Assembly: GCA_023375675.1 (NCBI GenBank)
Contig: JALQBC010000005.1
Coordinates: 992,001 to 1,056,000 of the forward strand
DNA from: Cytospora piceicola
Taxonomy: Eukaryota; Ascomycota; Sordariomycetes; Diaporthales; Cytosporaceae
Direction of reading: 5' to 3'
DNA: 64,000 bases
Of this stretch, positions 49,001 through 60,709 are shown one piece after another (the stretch's first letter is position 1; every line of letters starts with the position of its first letter). The translations under genes were made by a program, and so were the position numbers. The notes beneath the pieces were generated by a model. The model had not been told where the DNA came from. It saw only the letters and a program-made list of their open reading frames with translations, and did not search any database.

Positions 49001-50370
49001 CAGGGGTTTGTTACCACGGCAGGCAACCCCCCAAAAAAAGGACTGGGAATGATCAATCATCAAAAGAGCCGGATGAAATTTTTTAAGATTATCATTTCGT
49101 TCCAAGATGCAAGGTCCCGGTCGCTGTTAAATTGGCCCTTTCATCTGTACTGGGCTGATCTGTCCTAGGGCCGCTGCGAGAAAGTGACCGATGAAGACCG
49201 ATACGCGAGCCTGTCGAAGTCTTCCAGAATCATGGGGGCGAGAAGTGACAGCTCCGAAGGTCCAACCGCAATGAGGATCCTCCCCCATGTTGCATATTGC
49301 ATGTTGTATGTTGCTGCTCGGCATTTTAGATGCATCAGATTGATGAGGTTTCGAACGAGTTTGCAGGCACATCTGGTGAAGCGTCACAGTACGAACAAGC
49401 AGAGTCATCAAATCAACCTCGAGCAATTTACACAGACGGCCGCTTCGGCGGGCCTGGCTCTCCACAAGTACCACCGGACTATTGGAGGCTGTTTCGGGAG
49501 GCCGTGAGGCCGTGAGAGCTTGGCTACTACTTGGCACGATGAAAGCCACAGTAAGAAGAAAGAAAGAGATAGAAAGAAAAAGAAACCCAACAACGTTACT
49601 TGTCGTAATTTGATAGATTGCCAGGTTTAAACGAATGGGATTTGTCAGTGCCAATGGCCAGTGGCCAGTGGAAATCTCAGCCCCAGTCGAGTCCTTATGA
49701 GTCGCCGGTTGTACATCCGTACCGCTGCCCGCCGTTACACCGCGGCAGCGGACCGAGCATGTCGTTTCCAGCTGCTTGGGAACGGGGAGAAAGGGAAGGG
49801 TTGGAAGAAAAGAAGAAGAAAGAAAGAAGAAAAAAAGGGGGGGGGGTCAATACGGAATCTGTAACCTACCTAGGTAGTCCAAGTACTATGTAGGTACTGC
49901 CGTATACATGCCTAGGTATGTACCTAGGCAGATGGCGAGCGGGGCGATGTGTATTCTCATTGCCCAGTTGCCACTAACCAATTAATCATCCTTGAATCAA
50001 TTGAATCAGTTCTCGAAAACGTTTCCTGCTGGCAATCCTAGGACACGTTCGTCGGGCTGAGCTCCATTATCGTGCATTTCATGCGCGATGCGGCGGCAAC
50101 ACGGCAAGCCCCAGCGGGACCTCGGGAAGCAAACAAGGAGATCCCTTCCAAGAACGAACATCACCACCATCAACCCCTCTCGCATGAGGACTTGCTGTGA
50201 ATGTAAATTGCTGCCGGTGAACGACAACTCAAGTTTGAGAAATCTTGTTTGCGCCCGGGATACGAAACTTGGTGCATGTAGCACCTGCGTAGTACTCAGG
50301 TGGTCCGGCAACCACCACACCTTGATGTTTGACCTCGGCGATGTGTCGAAAGGGCCATCCATGATGACAA

Positions 50371-50405
50371 CCTTGGAACCTTGGAAACCTTGGAACCTTG
50401 GAACC
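50371..50405. repeat. Four near-tandem CCTTGGAA units
   Basis: The palindrome-like octamer CCTTGGAA repeats four times with one extra A between units 2 and 3. It lies in the gene-poor stretch. Confidence 0.9.
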
Positions 50406-53400
50406 CCCGAGGCAAACCTTGGGTTCAAACTATTGCCGGCTCAAAAATAAGTAATACGTCCCATCCCCAAAGCTTTTCCGCGCTCCCCGTTTCACAAATC
50501 ACATCTGACAGCCCATCTCTCGCTTGCAGTCTGAAACAGTCTTATCGCGGCGATCTCATCCACCCGCTGACGACCAGCATTACAGTACATCCCATCACAC
50601 CGGTTTTGTTTTTCAGGGGGATGAAATGATTGTTGACGACTCATCGTCAACAACGGGTTTTTGATTTGTCGTCATCGGCGAACAGAAGAGTCAACTACAG
50701 TACAGAATACACAGGTACATAGTAATCATTCCCTCTCGGCCCCTTTTCGGGGCGAGCGGTTGCCACAGTAAGGGACACACCATGGAGGGCTGAACCTTAC
50801 ATACTCTAGTATGAGAGGAGCGACCGGTCAAGCCTCACCAAGCTTAATAAGACGAGCGTGCTGCGATTACACAGCCCCTGCACCTGCGCGCGCCTCAGGA
50901 ACGGCCGCCATATTAGACGTTTTTGTTCTTTCTCCCCTACATACATACTTCGGTAGGTACTTGGTGGTAAGTAAGCATCACCATCTTCACCGGCTGCCTG
51001 GTTCCCCGGTGACGCCGGTGCAACGTCTGATGCCGTCTTGATTCCTAAAATTACATGGCACTTTTCCTTCTTCATCATCAGTGGTGGTCCATGGGCAGTG
51101 ACTCATCGGGAACAGGCCTCTCGTTCCGCGTAATCGTGGAATGCGAGATCGATTCGCGATTATCTGAGATCGCTGCACACTAGTCCGATGTCTATGGCAG
51201 ATTATATTGTCGCGGGTCGACATGCATGTTCCGCGGGGACTCTGCTTTTCTGTCTTGTTTATTCCCCCAACTGAAATCAGAGAAAACAAGAGGCTGTGTC
51301 AGTTCTCAACTCGGCGACCAAAAGCAAGATGCGTCCTGCAGACTGCAAGGCCCCCCTTCCCCCCCTCCCAAGCATATGCAGACTGCGGAACTTACGCAGT
51401 TCCGATCTGGGTGGAACAGCAACCCGAGGAGTCGGGTAACATCTTCATTAGCGACAAAACCGATTCGCACCTTGAACGAATTGCAGCCTCCGAAACAGGA
51501 GGACACTGCCAAGAATAGATGACTAGCCGGCCGCTGCTGTGCCCCCCGGTACATCTCACACACCACCACCCACCTCTACAATGACCCCCAATGGAGCGTG
51601 TCCTACCCACGCTGTCCCGGACTTCTTGGCCGCGGCCTGCGAGAGCTTCACCATGTCGTGCATCTGCCTGCTGTGAGACACCGCGGGTTTGATTGCTGAA
51701 AAACCTGGTTCCGGCATTATCGACTCGTGGCCATCCCTCCCCGTACCACGAGCTTCCTCCTTGGGCCAAGTCTCGGTATTGGGGACGTGGTCACGATGGC
51801 CCCCCCCCCAACCCGAGTTCGTGATTTGGCAGATGGACGCTCGGACGGGTTACCATCTCCCCTTCCGTACGCCCTCTCCGGCCTGAAGTCGGGTGGCTCT
51901 GGCAGAGCAAGTAAAAAAAGAAAGAGAAGGGGGAAAAAAAAAAGGGAGAATCCCGTCATCTTTTGAAAACACCATGTATCGTCATTTTGATTGGAACTTG
52001 CTGCGGCGGCGTTGTCAGCCAGAAAGTGAGGCGATGCCCTGCCGGTCGTTGGCGCACATCCCCCCCTTGCAGCCCACGTTTTTTCTCTCTCTTCATTTCT
52101 CTCTCACTCACATTCCTTCCCCCCCCCTCCCCCCCACGCCATGCAGCCTGTTTGCTGACCTGCTGTGAGATCGGTTCCTTACCCGTATCACACTCGGCCA
52201 ATACCAGGGGCCGCATATGGGGCAACCCCCATCCGCCCCCTCGGGTCCTATGGCGTGGGCTTTTTGCTATGTGCTGTGTAAGGAAGATGCCGTGCAACCC
52301 CCCTCCCCCCCTCTTCCAAAACCGGACTGGATGACTGCGGGCGGAAGAGGTTCTTTTGCTAGCTAGTTAGGCCTTGTATCCATCTGACCTTTTCGTAGCG
52401 CGCATGGCATACGGTGCATTGATGATGCCTTCTTCTTCTTCTTTTGCCCGGGTGGACCGCCCCCAAACTCCCCGGAGGTCCAAGCCTCTAATAATGCACG
52501 GCCCAAGCGCAGGTGAGGTTGACGTCGGATGTGTTTTCCGGACGAGAGAAGCAGGAGGTTCATCACATTCTGCAGTCGAGTGGGAGAAGGACCACAAATG
52601 ATAACGTATTATTTTTTGGAAGAACGGATGGGAAAAGAAAAGGAAATGGCGTTCGTTTTGCATGCAAATGCCCTGAGATATGACCGTTACCGTTGGTTTT
52701 GATGTTCCCCGGGGCGGACCGGGTGGCCCCGGTTCCCGCTGGATGAGGGGAGTATGAGAAGCACACATAATGTACACATATGCACACAGATCCTGGACAT
52801 GCGCACACATTTTTTATTTTCTTGAATATGAGACAATGCAGAGGAAGCCTCGCTTTGTTGTTTGGTTTGGCCTCATGTTCGCTGTCAAGCACGGCAGCAG
52901 TTATCAGATCCACCTGTACGCCGGCCAGGAAAACCCACGCTTCTGCAGAAGAACTGGACCGCTGAACTGTCATATACGAGTTCTTCGAAAACCGACTTTG
53001 TTGAGCCTGCACGGCCTTGCGATACAGATCAGACTGTCGTTGATGATGGGCGGCTATAACATGTATCAGAAAGTTCATTATGGCTATGGCGGAACCTGAT
53101 GAGGGTTTGCCCCGGCCAGTCTACAGGTCATCTATCCAACGTGTGCTTTTCATTTTATTACAGTCATATGTCAGTGACAAGTCAGTCGCGTGCGAGCAAG
53201 GTACTTGGATGCCGGGGTGTTCTATTTTATGGAGCGCCGTGTGTGCCTACCTAGGCACCTAGGTACCTTGAGTAGGTATGTACCTATTGAGGTACATGGT
53301 GTACTAAGTAGGAACCCCCGGCAGAAAGGAAGAGTACCCACCTTGCGAAAAATTCTGGAAAATTACCCAAAGTTCGTTAAGCGAGAGAAGGGTACTGTGA

Positions 53401-53837
53401 CAATACGAAATGAAGTTTGAAGCCTTCATGTTAAGACAGAGCTTATCCATTTCGTGGAAAGGCTCGAGACAAAAGATGCTATTCTGGTAAGGCGGTTTCA
53501 CAAGATGGCGAAACGGTATGACCTGCCTCTCAGATGCTTAGGTGAGTCCATGAATGCTAATCGAGCATGTTAGAAGCAAAAGGGCTGAACTCTGACTCTG
53601 CTGATGACTCTGGAGCTCAACGTACGGCAATACATGATACATGGTACCTACTTACGGATTGTACCAGCTTCAGCTTTGAGCCTTTCAGACGTTTCACAGG
53701 GGGGTGGTGGGAGGTTCAGTACGTACTGGGCGGGTTCCGCTCCTTGTCAGGTCAACCCAGGTACTTAAGTAGGCTAGGTACACAGATACCTTCTGAGAGT
53801 GGTGGACCTCTGCAAGGTACGTACCCGGCGTGGCATG

Positions 53838-53892
53838 GGTACCTAAGTACCTAGGTATCCAAATAGGTATCTACCAAGGTACCTGGGTAGTT
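53838..53892. repeat. TACCTAGGTA-family palindrome cluster
   Basis: Abutting variants gtacctaagtacctaggtat, aaataggtatctacc and aaggtacctgggtag. A second cluster lies near 53248-53295, so the 53.2-54.0 kb stretch is enriched in this word. Confidence 0.8.
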
Positions 53893-54530
53893 CTGATACA
53901 AGGCGACAGTTCCTTTTCTCGCGTAAGGGTAGTTTGTCGTTCCGGGCGACGGTACCTGGGACATTGTAAACCGTACCATGTATTCCCAGGCTATTATTCA
54001 AGGACGGACGCCAAATACCTACCTAGGTATTGCACGGTGACTGACTGTTGTTGTTGGTCCCATCCCCATCCATCCCCCCACCTCCCTTGCTGCGTTGCGT
54101 TGCGTTGCGCTGTGTCGCGCTGGCTGGCTGGCGCTGGCTTCCAAGGTTAATGGCACTGTTCCTGAGAGGTTCCTGCACCGAGCCCACTCCTTCCACGTCA
54201 ATCGCATCCCATGTCCCCAATTCAATCCCCATCGTCATCCCTTCCCCTGGTTCCCCGTTCGCCGTCCATCCCCCCCCTCCCCTGCTCCTCATGGGCGGAC
54301 CCTGCCATTCAGTGCCTTGTGTTCCCGGTACTGTACTTACTGTACGGAATACATACAGCGCCAGACAAGAGAGGGAGAGGGTGTCAGGGTGTGTAGTACA
54401 TACACTACAGTAAAGGGTACCTGTTCGGAGTACCTAGGTAGGTAATCAATCATCCATCACTCTTCCACTCTCTCTCGCAACGCACAGGCTCGCACGCTGA
54501 ACACTGCGCTTTGCCATTGAAGTCTCCAGC

Positions 54531-54682
54531 TATTATAAGACACAGACGGGCCCCCTTCCCACACTGACTTTTCGAAACGCCCTCCCTTCTTGATTTCCCT
54601 TCAATTTACTATATCACACCTGTCTTCCCTCTTTCTTGTAAAGTAGCAGAGCACTTCTTCACTCTTGCAAAACAAAGACGCA

Positions 54683-54728
<46 letters not shown>

Positions 54729-55863
54729 AGAACCCGCGTCTACAATATTCTATCTACCACACGCTGCTGTAGCTGCTGTACCACCGTGGTGTTTTTTTTT
54801 TTAGCGATCCACTCAGCCTGCAAGCAGACCATCCTTCTAGAAGAACCCGACCCTGCAACACCTGCAACACCTGCAGCGTACCTGACATCCAACGACACAT
54901 TCTTGGAAGAACAAGAAGAGAAAGGGAGGATCGGTCGCCGACAGGTTCATAAAGGCCCCAGATCCGGCTGCATACCGACGACAGGAAGGACCGCGACGAG
55001 ACTCTTGTCTTGCATCCCTTGAGACTTTTCTAAGATCTAAGAAACAACCCCCCCCCAGCAATCCATTATTGCTACCGTCTCACCAACACCACCAACGAAA
55101 CGAACAACCGACCGACAAATACATCAGCGTGCATAAGAGTGGCCCATAAATAACCCCAGCGTCATCACCAACGCTGTCGGTGCCATCTCCAGCCCATCTT
55201 CAGGTCCCACGCATCCGCTTTTCGCTCGAGACTTGACTTTACTGGCGACACGTCTGCTGCCTTCTCTCCACGATCCCGCAGAGTCCCCGGCGCATCCTGC
55301 ATCCTCGCCCCCCATCGCCATTCACCAATCCGGCGCCGCAGCAACCCCTTCGCGAAACATTCTTGAGCTTCGTGGCTTTTGAAAGGACACTTTGAAAAGC
55401 CTCACTCAACTCCTCCCTCGCAACCCCGGAATCCTCATCCTATTTGTGAGTCACTTGATGCAATCGCCATCTTCCCTTATTATGACCTGATTCTTTTTGT
55501 TCTTTATTATTTTCTTGGGAGTTAGACTTGGGTCTTCTGCCCTCTCGCTTCACCTCGCTTCATCTTGCAACTTTGTGCTGTTGCCTTGCCTTGCTTACTA
55601 GAACCCGCACCTGCGCTTGCCCTTACCCCTGACCTTGCATCCATCCCTGCTACAATTTTATTTATCTCTACATTTAATGAGTCCAATTCCGCATGTACAT
55701 GCTTATACGTACACACCAAGCCGTTGACTCTTCCCCCCCCCCCCCACTCACCCAAGCTATTTGCTATTTAAATACCATTCTTTCGGTTGCACCGGACCAT
55801 TATGGCTAACACTGGCTTCTGGACAGCGTCGTCATTCCTGTCGCACATTCTCGCATAGCCAAA
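54531..55863 (+). promoter_or_regulatory. Leader-like region: TATA element, CT-rich tract, probable leader intron
   Basis: TATTATAA at 54531-54538 is followed by 900 bases of C/T-rich plus strand, including a CT dinucleotide tract at 54686-54726. A good donor (gtgagt, 55446), a canonical ctaac branch (55806-55810) and acceptor acag (55826) define a 381-base intron. It ends 37 bases before an ATG in strong context (ccaaaATGg, 55864). This is the architecture of a spliced fungal 5' leader, yet no recognisable protein follows. Confidence 0.35.
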
Positions 55864-55962
55864 ATGGTCACCAGGGATACACCAATTTTCGCCAACCAAG
55901 GCCGGGGCGCCTATGATACAACTGGCGTTCCAAAACCACCACCGCAGCCGAAGCCGCGGTAA
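55864..55962 (+). CDS. Micro-ORF of 32 codons behind a leader-like region, function unknown
   Basis: ATG in strong context, ending TAA at 55960-55962. The peptide starts MVTRDTPIFANQGRGAYD and ends in a Pro/Lys-rich PKPPPQPKPR. A gtaaat donor overlaps the stop; joining it to an acceptor at 56049 (intron 55959-56049) would change the end to KPRLVPR with a stop at 56063-56065. All three plus-strand frames here look protein-like because of composition, so coding is unproven. It could be a genuine small protein, an upstream ORF of a longer transcript, or chance. No family recognised. Confidence 0.25.
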   Translation: MVTRDTPIFANQGRGAYDTTGVPKPPPQPKPR

Positions 55963-56588
55963 ATCCGCCGGCCCTGCCAGCTTGTCTGCCAAACCATCCC
56001 TTGATCCGCGCTACCAAGTACCAACCGAAACAACGGCCGCGGGCCACAGGCTAGTCCCGCGATGAGAAACAAGACCTTGTGGCGCCGAACCGCTCAATAA
56101 TGAGCTCTCATCATGGTCACACCTCGAAGCTCGAGAGAGACTCCGAGCCGAGAGCACACAGCCCTTGCCTGTTCGGAGGAAGCACCAGACCCCATTTTGC
56201 TTCTTGGACTCTGCACTACTTCACGAACTACGACGATTTAATCGCTGCGCCGCCGACGCGCACATCTATCTACCGTGTACCAACAATTCTGTTTTTTTTT
56301 TCAACTAGCGACCGGATGGACATTCAAAAGCCAATGTCTTGGATTGATCGATTGCATTCCGACACATTACACCATTTAATACGCATTCCTCTCTAAGAGG
56401 CGATACAAGTTCTCTCGGCTCGCTGCCATCTGTTTTTTTTCCCCAGTACCGACCGAGGCCGGGGTAATTTTTTTCCTTACAAAGGAGGGTCTCACATGGG
56501 CGAAACCTCTTTTACGGAGGCTGCACAAGGCGTTCAAATAGATCGGAATCGGGTTTTAGATCCGGGCAAGTCACCTTGCTCCTGTCTG

Positions 56589-56628
56589 TCACACACACAT
56601 ACACACACACACACACACACACATACAA
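56589..56628. repeat. CA dinucleotide microsatellite
   Basis: Interrupted CA tract within the gene-poor region. Confidence 0.9.
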
Positions 56629-57640
56629 CACATCACGTTTTGTTTTCGCGTCCTCGGAGCACACCACCCTCCGAGATCGACAACCCTGCTGGGCTCCAAA
56701 ACTGGGATATTTTTGCTTTCCACATTTGTCTAATTCAAGCATGATTGGGGTTGGGACACAGCAAAAGAAACGACTGGGGGCCTTTGCACTTTTACTGTTT
56801 TGTTTTTCTGCTGCTTTTTTCAGGTGCTTTGGTAAAGAGATGGAACGGGGCTACAAAAAGGGAATCTGAGAGGGTTGGGAAACAAAAGAAATTGGGATGG
56901 GATGCATATAGACTTGTTCCTCGGCTTCACTGCCAGTTTTCCCCCGGTCCTCAACTCGTTTTTTCTTCTTCTTTTCTTCCTCCCCTCCTTCCTGTTTTCA
57001 TGTTTTTCATCTTTCATTTCCACTTCGGGAGCGATGCTGTTTTGCAAACCACCACTTCTGCTTTACGTCTTGTACACATACCTATGGAGCTCGACGATGG
57101 AGAGGAGACCATTGTTCTGGCCAGCTGCGCTCTGGGCTGGCACCAGGACGAGATAGAAGATACCCCTCGGTTTTAGATTGCCTGTACCTATACTACGGCA
57201 GCGAGAGAGAAGCTCCATCAGCTAGCTTAGATAGCGCCGAGCGTGCGATTTATTTTGCTTTTGACGATTCAGAGGAAATAAACTGGTTCAAACAAAACAA
57301 GAAGTCCCCCCCCCCCCAGATTCTCCTGGGGCTCAGATGACAAGTGCTGCTCTCACGTCTTTCATAGACGAGGTTCACCGGGGAAAGAAGGAAAGAAAGA
57401 AAAAAAGGAGCAGGGCCTCTGCTTGACGGCGGGTTGGCCAATGCATGCAGGGACCCAGACAGATTGGCGAGAAAAGGAAACACATATGTAGGTGTATGCA
57501 AGGCGTAAAAGCCACAAAATACAGATGTGCAGTTTTCTCGTCTACCTCGCACCTCTCTTCTTCCGTTCTGCCGTGATCGAGTGAGCTTGCACATCATACA
57601 TCATGCACACATTCGCGGCCGCCGAACCCCTGTTACGAGC

Positions 57641-57641
57641 A

Positions 57642-57672
<31 letters not shown>

Positions 57673-57680
57673 CAGAGCAG
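57641..57680. repeat. GA dinucleotide microsatellite
   Basis: GA tract passing into GACAGA units. Confidence 0.9.
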
Positions 57681-60496
57681 AGACTTCTGGAGAGAGGAAG
57701 AGTTCTCCGGACACCGCCGCGCTTCGGCGCTGTACATGATGTGTAAGATGAGATGCGGTGGCGGGCCATCCAGTGGCTTTGTCGTTCTTCTTTTTGCCTG
57801 CTTTGCCCGGCCTTGTCTCGTCAGTCTTTGCCTTTGGTCGAGGTCTTTTGGCTCCTCTCCCTTGCAACGCGTTCAAAAAGCACCGCCGACTACTGCATAC
57901 ACGCAACGCACACAATATTCCCAAATTGTCAGCGCCACGATGGATCAGATTATTTTTTCCCCGGACGCGAACTTTCCCAAGCCTCAAGAGTCCTCCCACC
58001 CTCCTCCCCCCACGGGTGCTGCCCCGTCATAGTCATACGTAAGGGGAACCCTTGCTTCTTCCGGTACTGTCATCCGATGCAACGTCACGGAGACCCTTAG
58101 GCTGGTCTTGGGGGGGTTTGGGTCTTTGTTGTCTTGGATTCTTGGGCTTTGTTTGAATTTTAGCCCTGTCTGTCAATCTGCACGGCGGTGGTTCAGACGG
58201 ACCACTTGCTTTGACACGCACATACCCAACCAACATGCATATGATACACACATACTCCGTAGATATGTACATGTCTAGTATGTAGTCTATATAGATATAG
58301 TAAACTGATGTAATCCTGCCTCTTTCCTGCATTTACTTGATGGAACCAGACAAAAAGGTGGAAACTCTTGAATATATAGTAAATTGGTTTGTTTACATTT
58401 TTTTTTTAACTGTCCACCAGAGGGGTCGGGCTAATGCAAGTTGAAAGGAGTGCAGCATTAATCCTATGTACCTAAGTATGTATATCGCTCTAGGTACATA
58501 GATTTGTAGATACGTACATACCTAGGTACTGCTTACTGACAGACTGTGTATGCCAGCTGGCCGGTACATACATAAATATCCACTCAACATACATACATAT
58601 ATACATACATACCTGGGGTTATATATATATATATATGTACAAGCACCAGAACAGTCAGTACAGCCGGTAATATAGTACGTACATGCCTAACGCATTACGA
58701 CGTGGGGACCCGTTGGCCTGGGACACCAGTTGTGAAGCGCAGCTCGCCGCAGGCCCCCGTCGACCGGGGGGGGGCCTTTCATCAACTGGCTCGTCGGCCT
58801 GGGCCGTGGTGGGCGGTTCCTTTCTGTGGGTACCCACTCCTTCGTGGTTCCTCCACTAAGTAAGTAGCTAGCTGGTCGGGATAACACTGACAGGACTGAC
58901 TGAGAGGAGTTGCCCCGTCCATGACGTTTTTGATTGGACCCAATCCCCGTGTGCCCCGTTGTGTTCTTGGCCATCTGGTTGTGTCTGCTGGTCGGTTTTT
59001 TCCTTCCAGAAGCAGTGGATCACGCAACGGAGGACCCAGGAAAACAGACCCAGTGGAGGAGGCCCCATCCGGGTTGCGTTCGGTCCAGATGAGAGGGGAC
59101 CCAGGGGGACCTCATTTGGCCATCTCGCGAGGTTTTTTTTCTCTTTCCATTTGTCTCGTCTCCATATAAAGAGGAAGAGAGGGAAAAAACACACACTGGT
59201 GGGGGGGGGGGATTGGATGATTTTCGAGGAGGGGGGGGGGAAGATGGATGGGGAGGCTGAACTCATCCGGGAGGTTTGTTCCTTTCCCCCTTTTGAAGAA
59301 TTGATCAGCGTATTCTGTCAATCAATCATAGCTGACGTCGCCTTTTCTGTTTTGTCGTTCTCTCTCTTTCTTCTTCTTCTCATTTCTTTATTTTGTTCGT
59401 GTTGTTTTGCTGTATGTTTCTCATCGTCAAGTGCTTCCGTTTATCCCCGGAAACATCTGTGCGCAGTGTTCACATCAGAATTCGTGTTATATCTGTCCAT
59501 ATATTACTGCATCATGCTTCTGTTCCCCTTCCCTTTTTGAGACACACAGTGTAAAGAGTAGATAGATGGGAATCGATCGACAAAACAAACAAACAAACAA
59601 CCAACCAGACAGGCATAGATGGACACTTGTTAGCAGATTGTCATCCAACGTTCACGTCCCGCGGGTCTCGCCTCAGCCCTTCCAAGAGTGGCCCCGCTAC
59701 CACGAAACGTCGAGACATAAATAATAATGGGGATGGGACTACCTGACTACCTGAATACATACTTGAGTACACATCAGTGAGCATCTTCGATGGGCTCAGG
59801 CGTTTATGTTTCAGTCCATGTATCTAAGTCCTCATCTCAAGTATGTAGAACCTGAACCAGAACTGACCATCGTGACAGCGCCTCAGTCGATAGAGACACG
59901 CATCGCTTGACTTGTCTGCTCACATTCCCATAATTGTGTGACTTGCAGAGTACAGTATCTGCCTATGTATATATCTGTCTCTGCCTCTGTCTCTGTTTTC
60001 ATCCATAGTCCTGGTATTGATCAAATATGGCAATATGGGCTGTCAATAGTATTGACAACAACCTCCAAAAGCCACATTGTGCCACGTCACTGCATAACGA
60101 AATGGAGACATCAGATCATAACCCCCAATTCCCAGGAACCATGCTCCTCGCTTCCACATACAACGGTCCAGGCTTGGAGACAAGGCTGAGATCCACAACC
60201 AGATGTGGCCTGGGCTGGGCTTATGTGGCAAGTCACATCTCAGGATAGACGTCCCTATAGTACGTCAGCCACATGCACGGGTGCTTCTTCTGACAGGACC
60301 AGGACAAGGACAAGGAGCCACTGCAGAAGCAAAAACACATGACAGACGCCAGTCGTTGAGCTGAACCACCGAGCTAACCGAGATGGGTCTTGTTTCTTTT
60401 GAATCGTGGCGGGTCACCTTGATAGACGCCGCCGCCACGAAAACAGCGCCCTCGGCTTGCACGGTAAGTGTGGTGATCTCATGAAAAACAAAAGAA

Positions 60497-60567
60497 GGGG
60501 AAAAGGAAAAGGAAAAGGAAAAGGAAAAGGAAAAGGAAAAGAAAAAGGAAAAGGAAAAGGAAAAGGA
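60497..60567. repeat. GGAAAA hexamer array (polypurine tract)
   Basis: About twelve units of GGAAAA with one A insertion, uninterrupted purine on the plus strand for more than 70 bases. It lies about 140 bases past the nitrilase stop, so on the transcribed strand of that gene it reads as a pyrimidine tract. Confidence 0.95.
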
Positions 60568-60709
60568 TCGTGCCCCCGTGGGGAGGTGTAACGGTGATGC
60601 AGTGCGATATCGGCCAATGACATGGGAAATAACAGCTGAGGACAAGGGCAATGAAAAAAGAAGTAGGGGGGAAACGAAAAGAAAAGAAGAAGAAGAAGCA
60701 GAAAAACAC

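Larger units (their letters stand above)
43002..54530. other. Gene-poor region of about 11.5 kb
   Basis: No recognisable gene on either strand. The first few hundred bases are the ARPC5 promoter, with three tandem GACAATT units at 43414-43434. Other content: C or G runs at 44543-44554, 46026-46037, 47793-47803 and 49837-49846; a GT tract near 47633-47652; four CCTTGGAA units at 50371-50405; TACCTAGG-family words near 49866-49930, 53248-53295, 53838-53892 and 54430-54445. The longest open frames (for example minus 49127-49654) lack family resemblance and start in simple sequence. Confidence 0.45.
56066..60709. other. Gene-poor region with simple repeats, up to the nitrilase stop
   Basis: No recognisable gene. 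It contains a CA tract (56589-56628), a GA tract (57641-57680), an AT tract (about 58619-58636), TACCTAGG-family words (58466-58530), G runs at about 59200-59211 and 59231-59240, a C run near 57306, and the GGAAAA array at 60497-60567. Part of 56.1-57.2 kb is U/C-rich and may be untranslated sequence of the locus starting near 54.5 kb. Confidence 0.4.

Noticed and set aside
49127..49654. 175-codon minus-strand frame with a hydrophobic N-terminus
   Set aside because: The hydrophobic part comes from a T-rich simple stretch; no homologous family recognised.
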